Positions 54,001 to 60,790 of a stretch of DNA of 64,000 nucleotides are shown piece by piece. Position 1 is the first letter of the stretch, and every line of letters begins with the position of its first letter. Position numbers and translations under genes: made by a program. The notes beneath the pieces are model-generated. The model worked only from the letters and a program-made list of their open reading frames with translations, did not search any database and had not been told where the DNA came from. This stretch comes from an uncultured Bacteroidia bacterium. GTDB taxonomy: Bacteria > Bacteroidota > Bacteroidia > Bacteroidales > UBA932. The DNA is taken from the NCBI GenBank assembly GCA_902781705.1, contig CACZKE010000001.1, positions 124,001 through 188,000 of the forward strand, written 5' to 3'.

Positions 54001-54708
54001 AAGAATCTGACCCTGGTTGAAGCCGAGTTTAGCCAGCTCGATCTGGAGTCCGGTTACCTCGGACGCAGTGTATTTGGTCGTTCTGCCCAGCCGCTCCGCT
54101 TCGTTCGTGAGCATGGTGATTTCGGAAGTGGACTTCCCGAGGATAGTGGCCAGGGTCACGTTTCCCTGCTCGAAGTCCTTCAAAGTATTGAAAGCGCCGC
54201 CAAATGCTCTGGCAATGCCATAGACGACGGCCATGACGACCCCAAGCACAGCCTGAGCCTTTGAGATGGCAGCAGCGGCAGCATCGGTATTTCCTTTTAG
54301 CTGTTGCATCCGGGCCGAGGTCGCCTGCAGTTCACGGTTCAGGGCCTTCCATTCCTTGGAATCCGGACGGAGCAGATCCATTTCGCGCTTCAGCGTCTTG
54401 ATCCTTTGTGACAGTTCCTGCATGGTCATGTCGTTCAGCTTCAGCCCGGACCGCAGTCCCTCCAGCCTTTTCTTGTTCTGGGTGATGGAGGCATTCTCTT
54501 CCTTGATGGAGGCAGATAGCTCCTTGTAGCGCGCGGAATTCGTTTGGCCCTGCTGAGCCAGCATCCGCATCTCCTTCCGGTACTCCTTGACCTTCGCCTT
54601 GCTGTCAGCGATGGCCTTTTCAGTATCGTTGATTTCCTTCCTGGCCTTGTCGCCTTTCACATTGAGGACCAGATTCAGGATTTCTTCTTTCAACCGTGCC
54701 ATAAACAT
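51064..54708 (-). CDS. Tape measure protein
   Basis: 1214 residues. N-terminal coiled coil (about 1-150), then the conserved TP901-type core (FEQGNVTLATILGKSTSEIT, RTTKYTASEVTGLQIELAKL, TRNIILNLANANGKLAKALG). A low-complexity Ser-Gly linker lies near 565-590, followed by long charged coiled coils and hydrophobic segments. It sets tail length: at about 1.5 angstrom per residue this suggests a tail of roughly 180 nm. It has its own promoter (54723-54730) and a hairpin over its start. Confidence 0.85.
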   Translation of the reverse strand: MFMARLKEEILNLVLNVKGDKARKEINDTEKAIADSKAKVKEYRKEMRMLAQQGQTNSARYKELSASIKEENASITQNKKRLEGLRSGLKLNDMTMQELSQRIKTLKREMDLLRPDSKEWKALNRELQATSARMQQLKGNTDAAAAAISKAQAVLGVVMAVVYGIARAFGGAFNTLKDFEQGNVTLATILGKSTSEITMLTNEAERLGRTTKYTASEVTGLQIELAKLGFNQGQILTMEESVLHFATAVGADLPEAAALAGSTLRMFGLSTKDTEDTLATLALATNKSALSFSFFQNALSTVGPVANTFGFSVKDTTALLGSLANAGFDASSAATATRNIILNLANANGKLAKALGEPVRTFDDLIAGLQSLDEKGIDLAATLELTDKRSVAAFNTFLHGTDAAAALRAELEETDGVLKQIADQRANTLAGAIDKLSSAWEGFILKLKGSTGFLKQAVEYLTEIVTWITPGSRHDADVENTVDTITAGYGTAEGRAYVADQKVKDLQSQMDKLDEDLEKANDRRSRRRIEKEKKRIEKELSVYQDAYARLQSAADALADDSGSDLGSSGNDSGSGSGSGSGSGSGGNGGKSKNSWSLQADEGYLAAKAELTRQYNEGAIKSQEEYEEQIYQLEVSSLQARLALNKEKRAKRLKIESQIQDMTMAHNTKVQKQNEERAKKEAEEKKKIQELEKSYLTAFIATVDNHEEKAKAQEKAENIRFKEELERYRQKKDGLSNYQQIVETLERQHQNNLRKIRLDAIEAEQKDLEMQHKINLAAIQERYAYELKSAQTPSRKKAALTRENLYSTASENVAYLQAQAQQLQRIVSFGTVDGMLDGQKLSQKELDSFRLKLFEILKSLKEAEVQLDELERKGFGETLKSILSGTGDGVLFGVKQSDWDTFFLNIKNGTLNAKDLQTAITGIGGAAQEEFKLANQAIQLTNAKEKKALDDYKKGQDSRKKSLEDRYKAGLMTESQYNDEVEQMEADMQAKQEEMELEQAQRTKTMSIVESIINTALGVTKTLAQWGVPAGIAPAAIMTAMGAAQTAMIAAQPVGYAEGGEIQVQRAQDGRSFRAKVDPTRRGYVDQPTVLVGEEGPEYVISAEALKNPDIRAYADTIEQARKTGRLRSLRMEAVRPAQPVVGRADGGFTQDGTPSGAIGISPTVMQDLTRLSETVDRLSAILEDGIEAEVVMTGRKGLVRRFEEYNRMKSRGQL

Positions 54709-54748
54709 CCAATTTATGGCACAAAAATAGCCGCATCGCTGCGGCTAT
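54701..54748 (-). promoter_or_regulatory. Terminator fused to tape-measure promoter, with start-codon hairpin
   Basis: ATAGCCGCA/TGCGGCTAT (54727-54735 with 54740-54748) is a terminator for the gene at 54769. Its T-run forms the -7 element TATTTTTG (minus strand, 54723-54730) of the tape measure gene. CCATAAA and TTTATGG (54701-54721) form an inverted repeat spanning the first ATG. Confidence 0.55.
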
Positions 54749-54768
54749 AAAGGACGGGGGAAAAAAGC

Positions 54769-55311
54769 CTATTCGGTTTCTTTCTGCAATTGGAACCCGT
54801 CAATGGGATTCTCCATAATCTCGCGAATCTTCGGGATAAGCCTGTCGAATTGTTCCTGGATGAAGGCCTTGATATGTGAGACGGCCGCTTTCTCCAGTTC
54901 ATCCGTGTAACACGAATCGTCGGATCTTAATGTCTCGAACTCGAAAATGTTCTTTCTCCCGGCCCGAGCGGATGCTTCGCATTTCTCGACGGAGACCGTG
55001 TATTTACCTTGTTCCGGATGGATGTACACATACATCTTCACGATGGCTTGGATCTTTTTCCTTCCTTCCTGGAATGAACAATCCGAGAACAGGAACCATG
55101 ACGTATGATGCTTGGAATCATACTGGTAGATATCGGGGGCGTTGTATTCACGGCTGGCAAACATGCGGTAATCTTCCGCCCGGGACACTAGGTCGCTCTT
55201 CGAGAAAGCGGGAGCATCGAACGTATAGGACGGTGAAAACCGCCAACTGTTTTGTCCGAACAGCGGGAGGGCAAGCAAGAAGGTGGCGAATATGAGGATC
55301 AGTCGTTTCAT
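54769..55311 (-). CDS. Exported protein of unknown function, prophage cargo
   Basis: 180 residues from ATG 55311. Signal peptide MKRLILIFATFLLALPLFGQ, then a soluble domain (YTFDAPAFSKSDLVSRAEDYRMF, IVKMYVYIHPEQGKYTVSVEKC). It has its own terminator and lies between connector and tape measure genes, outside the structural operon logic, like a lysogenic-conversion gene. An alternative start at 55341 lacks a proper signal peptide. Not recognised. Confidence 0.55.
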   Translation of the reverse strand: MKRLILIFATFLLALPLFGQNSWRFSPSYTFDAPAFSKSDLVSRAEDYRMFASREYNAPDIYQYDSKHHTSWFLFSDCSFQEGRKKIQAIVKMYVYIHPEQGKYTVSVEKCEASARAGRKNIFEFETLRSDDSCYTDELEKAAVSHIKAFIQEQFDRLIPKIREIMENPIDGFQLQKETE

Positions 55312-55396
55312 GACGATTGGATTCTGACTATCTAACAGCAAATATCTTGCCTTATTGTGCCACCCATAAGACTATCGTTCCAGACTGGCACAACAA

Positions 55397-55417
55397 AGCC
55401 CCGGCATCGCCAGGGCT
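55397..55417 (-). terminator. Terminator after the membrane cargo gene
   Basis: On the minus strand AGCCCTGGC-GAT-GCCGGGGCT followed by TTGTTG, 8 bases after the stop at 55425. Confidence 0.75.
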
Positions 55418-55424
55418 GGAAAGG

Positions 55425-56063
55425 TCAGTGTATATCAGGGTGAGCTGCTAAATAGCGATCTCGAAGTTCGAGACTCATTAGTTTAATGATGGAATATAGG
55501 GAAATCTTCACAGTCTTCTTACTCCCATCTGCATCGGTCAATTCAACCTCTTCGGGTTGATAATAAATGTAATTCTTAATCTCGTTGAATAAAGGATGAT
55601 TCATGTTCCCAAGTAGCACATCAAGGGCACTATTCTCTACGTCAAAGGGTGTTTTTGGGGTTTTATTCTCAACTTCGCTGATTAAAAAACCAATGTTACT
55701 GTCAATGGCAACCCGTGCCCCAGAAATATCAAATAGATTCCGCCCTAAAGCCGTCATTACCCGAGGACTGCATTTTTGAGATAACCGGTCAATCATTTCA
55801 TCGTCAATGTGCATAATCCACTTTGAGATTGTGGTAACTTGCTCGTTAATAGAATCCAGAGTCTCCTTCATGGACGAGTGCTGCTGAATGGATTGGTGAT
55901 GAGATTCACATGGAAGCTCATTCAACTTTTTCTCGCTTTCATTGATTTTATTGACGTATTTGATGATTTTTATTGTAATGTATACCGTTATGATGACGAG
56001 AATAATGGCCGCCGCCAAAGCTGGGTAGTTTTCCAATACCCATTTAAGAATCGTGTTCCACAT
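55425..56063 (-). CDS. Membrane-anchored prophage cargo protein, exclusion or defence candidate
   Basis: 212 residues. One N-terminal membrane helix (YPALAAAIILVIITVYITIK), a coiled-coil stretch with Cys-His residues (NELPCESHHQSIQQHSSMKE), then a soluble helical domain. Clearly richer in A and T than the surrounding phage genes. It carries its own promoter (TATTTTTG at 56103-56110), three tandem repeats upstream and a terminator, so it is expressed separately. Such islands inside phage structural operons often encode superinfection exclusion or anti-phage functions. No known defence motif is visible. Confidence 0.55.
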   Translation of the reverse strand: MWNTILKWVLENYPALAAAIILVIITVYITIKIIKYVNKINESEKKLNELPCESHHQSIQQHSSMKETLDSINEQVTTISKWIMHIDDEMIDRLSQKCSPRVMTALGRNLFDISGARVAIDSNIGFLISEVENKTPKTPFDVENSALDVLLGNMNHPLFNEIKNYIYYQPEEVELTDADGSKKTVKISLYSIIKLMSLELRDRYLAAHPDIH

Positions 56064-56102
56064 ATACGGTAAGTGTCAGTGTCAAGCCTTCAGTTCCAAC
56101 TG

Positions 56103-56110
56103 CAAAAATA
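56103..56110 (-). promoter_or_regulatory. Promoter -7 element of the membrane cargo gene
   Basis: Minus-strand TATTTTTG, about 40 bases before the ATG at 56063. Confidence 0.6.
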
Positions 56111-56139
56111 GTGGTTTTTCGAAACTTTACTAAATAATA

Positions 56140-56174
56140 AGTTAAAAACTCAGTTAAAAAACTTAGTTAAAACT
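56140..56174. repeat. Three tandem AGTTAAAA(A)(A)CT repeats
   Basis: AGTTAAAAACT (56140), AGTTAAAAAACT (56152) and AGTTAAAACT (56165) recur at 12-13 bp spacing just upstream of the cargo promoter. Possible regulator-binding sites. Confidence 0.5.
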
Positions 56175-56190
56175 TTGTTTGTCCTTCAAA

Positions 56191-56565
56191 TCACGCGCCA
56201 GCCTGTTCCATTTCGGCGCGGATGCGGGCGGCGACGTCTTCGGTAAAACCGTACATGAGCTCCCGGGCGATGGCGTTGTAGGTGCCCATGACGAAACGGT
56301 TGTGGATCTGGCGGGATTTCGGCCGTTTGGACTCGGTTGAACCGTGACGGAGACGGCGGAGATCCAGGAAACGTTCCTGGACGGTGTGGGTGAAGGTGAG
56401 GGTGCCGCTCAGCTCGCCGCCCTCGGTGACCGTGATGTTCCGGCGGCCGTAAGTTTCCCGGGTATGGAAGCGCAGCGCTTCCTCCATGGCCTGGCCCTGG
56501 GCGCGAAGCATCCGCTGCCCCTGGCTCTCCAGGGTTTCCTTGATGAAGCGTTCCTTGACTCCCAT
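56191..56565 (-). CDS. Phage connector/neck region protein
   Basis: 124 residues. Basic, mixed alpha-beta (GVKERFIKETLESQGQRMLR, RFLDLRRLRHGSTESKRPKS). Lies between portal-linked genes and the tail module, where head-closure or tail-completion proteins occur. Start overlaps the previous stop by 1 base. Family not recognised. Confidence 0.45.
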   Translation of the reverse strand: MGVKERFIKETLESQGQRMLRAQGQAMEEALRFHTRETYGRRNITVTEGGELSGTLTFTHTVQERFLDLRRLRHGSTESKRPKSRQIHNRFVMGTYNAIARELMYGFTEDVAARIRAEMEQAGA

Positions 56566-57026
56566 TATTCAAGGACGATTTCGGCGTAGTACCCGCTCCA
56601 GCCGCCGAAAACGGAGTACTCCGGTACCACGTCCACCATGGTAAGGTCCAGCCCAGTCAACTGAGGGCACGGGGCACCGGTCTCCCCACCGATCAGATCG
56701 TCCGTGAGGCGCTCAAGGCAGGCGTCCAAAATGCCCAGGAGACGCCCATAGGCGACCTGGGCAGACTCGTTTGTCCGGGCAGGCCCGTTGACCTTCGAAA
56801 GAACGAAGATGGCGAAGGAAACCGATTCGTCGCATCCGTCGGTATCGGCGCCGGAGCACCGGCCTTCCGGCAGTGCGATCAGCAGCTGGTCCCCGGAAGA
56901 TCGGGCGAGCTGGGAAGTGGCGTTCTCCTGGTTTACGGTGATGATAGGCGTGATGTCCGGACAGGAGGGGACCCGGAACCGGGACACGTAGTCAGTGACC
57001 TTTGCGAGCCTTTGCAGTCTCTTCAT
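56565..57026 (-). CDS. Phage connector or tail-terminator-like protein
   Basis: 153 residues from ATG 57026; a longer frame upstream is read-through of the previous gene. Mixed alpha-beta with VSFAIFVLSKVNGPARTNES and VVPEYSVFGGWSGYYAEIVL. Size and position fit a tail terminator or neck protein. Overlaps the gene before by 35 bp. Confidence 0.45.
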   Translation of the reverse strand: MKRLQRLAKVTDYVSRFRVPSCPDITPIITVNQENATSQLARSSGDQLLIALPEGRCSGADTDGCDESVSFAIFVLSKVNGPARTNESAQVAYGRLLGILDACLERLTDDLIGGETGAPCPQLTGLDLTMVDVVPEYSVFGGWSGYYAEIVLE

Positions 57027-57831
57027 AGCGCTTCGCTTCCTTATAGTTGGACCACATGATGGCGAGAACCGAAAACAGCGGCTCCTCTTCCACGCGGTCG
57101 ATGTTTCCGAGTGTCTGTTCCCGGGCGATATGGAAAAGGAGGTCGTTCCAGGTGGCGGACGGTCCCTTGACCGAATTTGGATCCTGATACAGGAGGGAAA
57201 GGTCCACGTCCTCTCCATTCAGAACGAGCTTTCCTGTCTGGAGATACTGTAAGCAGGAGCAGAACCACAGAAGGACGAGGCGCTTCTGCCAGTCCGGAAG
57301 ACGATGTGCCCGCCGGAGATCCTTCCGGAATGCACGACCGGTGAGCGGCCCGGCACGTCTCCCGGCCCGGTTCTCCCTGGACCATCGGCTCCGGTATAGG
57401 ACCGCAACGAGCTCGTCCAGGTCTTCCTTCCGATGCTCCTTCAGGAACGCCTGCTCCGCCCTGGCGGCAGCGCGGAACTCTCCGAAGGTAAGGTCCTGCA
57501 GCAGCTCTCCGGGGCCATGCAGCCGCCTTGTACGTGGAAGGGGATTGGCCAGGCCATCAAAGGTCAGACCTTCCTCCCCAAGGAAGCCAAGACACCTTTC
57601 GCACAGCATGGCCACGTTCTCGGCCATCCGGGGCGTCGGGCGCTTCCGGCCGGGTCGGATTCCCAGCAACGCATACAAGATCCGCACGTTCCGTTCCATG
57701 ACGGACCATCCTTTCCGGATTGCCTCGTCGTGGAGTTTGAACACCGTCTGCACCTGATCAGGAGTCATTTCCGCCCAGGAGGATGGCATCGTCACCTTCT
57801 TTCCGGTCTCATATATCTCTATCTCGGTCAT
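56992..57831 (-). CDS. Phage protein of unknown function near connector genes
   Basis: 279 residues. Starts MTEIEIYETGKKVTMPSSWA, is rich in Arg and helical (EFRAAARAEQAFLKEHRKED), and contains WQKRLVLLWFCSCLQYLQTG and LFHIAREQTLGNIDRVEEEP. No motif of capsid or protease. Overlaps the next upstream gene by 4 bp. Confidence 0.5.
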   Translation of the reverse strand: MTEIEIYETGKKVTMPSSWAEMTPDQVQTVFKLHDEAIRKGWSVMERNVRILYALLGIRPGRKRPTPRMAENVAMLCERCLGFLGEEGLTFDGLANPLPRTRRLHGPGELLQDLTFGEFRAAARAEQAFLKEHRKEDLDELVAVLYRSRWSRENRAGRRAGPLTGRAFRKDLRRAHRLPDWQKRLVLLWFCSCLQYLQTGKLVLNGEDVDLSLLYQDPNSVKGPSATWNDLLFHIAREQTLGNIDRVEEEPLFSVLAIMWSNYKEAKRYEETAKARKGH

Positions 57832-58760
57832 TGTGCGGAGAAGAATTTCTTCCGGGGATCGCCCGAAGGGATGGGATCAAAGTCGGTAAAGGGGTTCCCG
57901 CCGGCGAGTACTTCGGCGATTTCGGCGCGGATATCCTCCAGCTGGGCTTCCAGGCCGGAGACATAGGCGTCAATCTCGGTCCGGAGGGCCGCCCTGGTAG
58001 CCTTGTTGCCCTGGTAGGACGGCGAGAAACGCCTGGCGATGGTGAGCGGGAATACTTCCAGGTTCCAGCGCCGGACGGCCTTGATGAGGGCCGATATCAC
58101 AGCATACCGCTGGCACAGCGGCAGCAGATCCTTGTGCAGCTGCTCGGGTGCACTACCGATCATCTTATCCCACACCTTGGTCCCGACCATCCGGCGGATC
58201 CGCGGCTGGCTTTCAATGACAAGGTTCTGCAGCATGTAGTACACGTAGTAGGAACCATCCACAGGATACACCCGTTCGAACTCCTGCAGGGACCCGACGA
58301 TGGACGCCTTATAGGCCTTCCGGATGTCGGATTTCATCCAGGATTCGTTCTGCGTCTTTTCCAGGAGTCCATACAGGGCGTCCATGGAGCGGAACCAGCG
58401 CTCCCGCTGAGCCTGTTCGTCCCGATCGATCATCCACTCCCAGGGAAGCTTCGCATTTTCATCCCCGATCACCTTGGACCCGGTGTCCTGATGGGAAACC
58501 AGGTTTCCCTTGGAGAACCGGGAGACGGCGAGCACGGCCACCGCCTGCTGGACGGCCCATACCAAACCGTCAGTGTTCTCGGCAGAGTTCTGATAGGCCT
58601 GTTCGGCCGCTTCCACGACGGCATCACCTACGAGTCCGGCAACTGTACGGGTGGCTTCCAGGATTTCAGGAACCAGGGTGCTGAAATCATTGGATGCGTA
58701 GGAAAAGCCTGTGATTTGCTGCAGCTCTACGCTGCCGTTATCGTCCCTGTTGAAAAGCAT
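57828..58760 (-). CDS. DUF6712-like phage protein, connector candidate
   Basis: 310 residues. Begins MLFNRDDNGSVELQQITGFS, followed by a helical region (ALYGLLEKTQNESWMKSDIR) and a C-terminal coiled coil. The start and helical build resemble the DUF6712 family of Bacteroidota phages, thought to sit at the head-tail junction. It follows the portal gene by 3 bases, where a capsid or protease gene is more usual; I see no HK97 capsid features. Confidence 0.45.
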   Translation of the reverse strand: MLFNRDDNGSVELQQITGFSYASNDFSTLVPEILEATRTVAGLVGDAVVEAAEQAYQNSAENTDGLVWAVQQAVAVLAVSRFSKGNLVSHQDTGSKVIGDENAKLPWEWMIDRDEQAQRERWFRSMDALYGLLEKTQNESWMKSDIRKAYKASIVGSLQEFERVYPVDGSYYVYYMLQNLVIESQPRIRRMVGTKVWDKMIGSAPEQLHKDLLPLCQRYAVISALIKAVRRWNLEVFPLTIARRFSPSYQGNKATRAALRTEIDAYVSGLEAQLEDIRAEIAEVLAGGNPFTDFDPIPSGDPRKKFFSAQ

Positions 58761-58763
58761 GGC

Positions 58764-60128
58764 CTACTCGTTTTTGATACGGTCGTTGGTGGGTGTGGCT
58801 TCCTCGGTCTTCACGGACCGGTGGTAGAACCCCACACGAAGGTCCTTCCCTGGGAAGTTGAAGGCGATCGCCTGGTTGATGGGCTCCAGAACCGTGGATT
58901 CTGGAATCTCGGTGTCGCTGGAGAGGAAAAGCTTGAAGGCGTACAGCAGCTCCGAGCCGCTGGCCAGCTTTCCGTTGATGATCAGGTTCGACAGGGCCGG
59001 GTGCAGCCCCATGCCGGAGGTGATGGCCGAGGAAGACGCTTCCGCGATCTTCAGCTGGCTCTCCACGAAATCCTTGATCTTCTGGTCGATGGGCTCGATG
59101 GACCAGGTCACAGGTTTGCCGGTCACTTCGTCGATGACATCCACCGTATGGAAGAACTTGCCGGCATTCTCTTTCCCGGACAGGACCTCGGTGAGGTTTG
59201 TCAGGAACCGGTCGGTCATCTTCCGGATTTCTTCCTCGATCTTGGCCTCGTCAGATTCCCACTCCGGATGGATTTTCCGGAGCCATTCCCGTTTCGCGTC
59301 CCAGTATCCCTGCGGAGAGTGTACATGATAGGCGAGATTCAGGCCATTGTCGGTGACATACTTGAAAATGGTCGGTATCTCGGAGCCCCGGACGATCCAG
59401 CGCAACGTCCCCCAGTACTGGGGAACGGAATAGAAGTCACGGCCGAAGGAATAGGTATGGTTGTACGAGGCTGCTGCCGGGTATCTCCCGGGATTCCGCC
59501 GGTCATAGACCGGGTACTTCATCGTCCCGGTACCGGTGCAGTCGTGCTCGAAGTCACCCACGATGATGTGCTGGACATCCCGGATGTTCCGGGAGTCGGT
59601 CCATTCCAGGCGGGCGTTTTTCGCCGGGATGTGCTCCAGCATGGCGATTCGGGGCTGCCGGCCGATGCGCCGTCCCCTCTCCAGGTACGTGGCATTGAAG
59701 TACCCTTTCAGGTGCAGGTAGTCCGCCAGGGCGCCTTTGATAAAGGATGGAGCGTCCCAACTTCGGAGCCACTCTTCTACCTCATTGTCCTGGATCCACT
59801 CCCGGACGATCTCGCCATTCCGGTAGGCCAGGCGGTACAGGAAGGGACCTTGCCCGTAGATGAGACCCAGCTGACGGTCCAGTACCCCGGGGGCGAGGTT
59901 GTTATCGTCCAGGATATTCCTCAGTTGGACGGGAAGCCGGTTGTCGTGGCCGAACGGGACGATCCTTTCACCTCCGATATCCATGGGAAGCACCTCCCAG
60001 TTCGGATCACCCATCCTCCAGAAGGTCGGAGGAATCCCGTCCCCCAGTTTATTTGACAGCAGGAACACCCGTCCATCGTCCATGTGCGCCGCCCATGCAT
60101 GGCGGCTGATTGCTTTCACTTCCGTCAT
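58764..60128 (-). CDS. Portal protein
   Basis: 454 residues. Portal-type features: PVQLRNILDDNNLAPGVLDRQLGLIYGQGP near the N-terminus, alpha-beta core, and the C-terminal helical stretch QLKIAEASSSAITSGMGLHP. Forms the dodecameric channel for DNA entry. Follows the small gene at 60125 with a 4-bp overlap. No capsid protease is fused to it. Confidence 0.7.
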   Translation of the reverse strand: MTEVKAISRHAWAAHMDDGRVFLLSNKLGDGIPPTFWRMGDPNWEVLPMDIGGERIVPFGHDNRLPVQLRNILDDNNLAPGVLDRQLGLIYGQGPFLYRLAYRNGEIVREWIQDNEVEEWLRSWDAPSFIKGALADYLHLKGYFNATYLERGRRIGRQPRIAMLEHIPAKNARLEWTDSRNIRDVQHIIVGDFEHDCTGTGTMKYPVYDRRNPGRYPAAASYNHTYSFGRDFYSVPQYWGTLRWIVRGSEIPTIFKYVTDNGLNLAYHVHSPQGYWDAKREWLRKIHPEWESDEAKIEEEIRKMTDRFLTNLTEVLSGKENAGKFFHTVDVIDEVTGKPVTWSIEPIDQKIKDFVESQLKIAEASSSAITSGMGLHPALSNLIINGKLASGSELLYAFKLFLSSDTEIPESTVLEPINQAIAFNFPGKDLRVGFYHRSVKTEEATPTNDRIKNE

Positions 60129-60394
60129 AAGGTCACTTTTTCGCCGTTGAATTCCATCAGGAGGGGATGCCAGAACCGGCGCGGCTCGTTCGTGTCCAGG
60201 TTCAGGTAGGCTTCCTGGTCCTCGGCGTTCCGGTTGAATTCCTTCCGCTCCCGTGCCCGCAGCTTAGCCGACCGGACATGGATGATACCATCCGACGTTC
60301 CTTTCGTCTCGTTGTACGACATATAGGAGAGCGAAAACGGGACGCCCTCCCGGGTAAGCCGTCGCATTTCGTGTATGGCGTCAAACAGTTTCAC
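60125..60394 (-). CDS. Small conserved phage protein before the portal gene
   Basis: 89 residues starting at a GTG at 60394, five bases after a TAAATTTG -7 element. Contains TREGVPFSLSYMSYNETKG and AYLNLDTNEPRRFWHPLLMEFNGE. Similar small proteins commonly precede portal genes in Bacteroidota phages; role unknown. First gene of the portal operon. Confidence 0.6.
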   Translation of the reverse strand: MKLFDAIHEMRRLTREGVPFSLSYMSYNETKGTSDGIIHVRSAKLRARERKEFNRNAEDQEAYLNLDTNEPRRFWHPLLMEFNGEKVTL

Positions 60395-60399
60395 AGGTG

Positions 60400-60470
60400 C
60401 AAATTTAGCAGGACTTTATCCCGGGAAAAGGACATAAAACTCCCGGGAGAACCTCGCGGCGGTCCCGGGA
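60400..60470 (-). promoter_or_regulatory. Portal-operon promoter with three TCCCGGGA palindromes at 22-bp spacing
   Basis: The -7 element is minus-strand TAAATTTG (60400-60407). Upstream lie three identical perfect 8-bp palindromes TCCCGGGA at 60419-60426, 60441-60448 and 60463-60470, each starting exactly 22 bp from the last (about two helical turns). They look like sites for a phage activator, repressor or terminase subunit. They fall in different reading frames, so coding does not explain them. Confidence 0.65.
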
Positions 60471-60583
60471 GAGAGGAATCCTTTCAAAAAAAACTGAAAA
60501 AACTTAACGACTGCAAAAATAGCAGTCGTTTTCCCCGTCGAAAGGACAGAAATGGCCGTCGTGGGATGTAAAATGGCCGTCAT
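60416..60583 (-). CDS. Possible 55-residue peptide gene
   Basis: Minus-strand frame from ATG 60583, opening MTAILHPTTAISVLSTGKTT, with a hydrophobic FAVVKFFQFFLKGF stretch. The start overlaps the stop of the small frame upstream. The frame contains the palindromes, which may be the real function of this DNA. Weakly supported. Confidence 0.2.
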   Translation of the reverse strand: MTAILHPTTAISVLSTGKTTAIFAVVKFFQFFLKGFLSPGTAARFSREFYVLFPG

Positions 60584-60669
60584 AAAGGGGTGTTTTCGGA
60601 GAGTGTTTCCGCTACAATGCTGATATTCAGTCTTATAGTTGTGCCCGGTGCGAAAAAGGTCTTTTTCAT
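60580..60669 (-). CDS. Possible 29-residue peptide gene
   Basis: Minus-strand frame beginning MKKTFFAPGTTIRLNISIV, ending TPL, with an ATGA overlap to the next frame. No promoter motif was found just upstream. Weakly supported. Confidence 0.2.
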   Translation of the reverse strand: MKKTFFAPGTTIRLNISIVAETLSENTPL

Positions 60670-60790
60670 TTGGTTGCCGTAGCCGGCCCGCCGACTACGT
60701 CGGATGCGACCGCACCGGTGTCTGAAAGGTGATATATGACAAGGGGCCCCACCGCAGCGCGGTGAAGCCCCGATTCCGGACTAGGCCGGG

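Larger units (their letters stand above)
60395..60790. other. 396-bp repeat-rich intergenic region between terL and the portal operon
   Basis: Holds, from low to high coordinate: the promoter and palindromes above; hairpin AACGACTGC/GCAGTCGTT (60506-60530, also carrying a TATTTTTG); AATGGCCGTC twice at 60551 and 60572; inverted repeat GAAAAAG/CTTTTTC (60652-60667); hairpin CGTAG-CGG/CCG-CTACG (60678-60699); and hairpin GGGGC-ACCGC/GCGGT-GCCCC (60743-60771), a likely terminator after terL. Two small minus-strand frames overlap by ATGA. Candidate packaging or late-control site. Confidence 0.5.

Noticed and set aside
56565-57218. Longer start for the connector-region protein
   Set aside because: The first 64 residues are an alternate-frame reading of the upstream gene; the Met at 57026 opens the protein-like part.
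57828-58760. Assignment as major capsid protein from its place after the portal
   Set aside because: No HK97-type features visible; resemblance is to DUF6712-like connector proteins. Left open in the findings.
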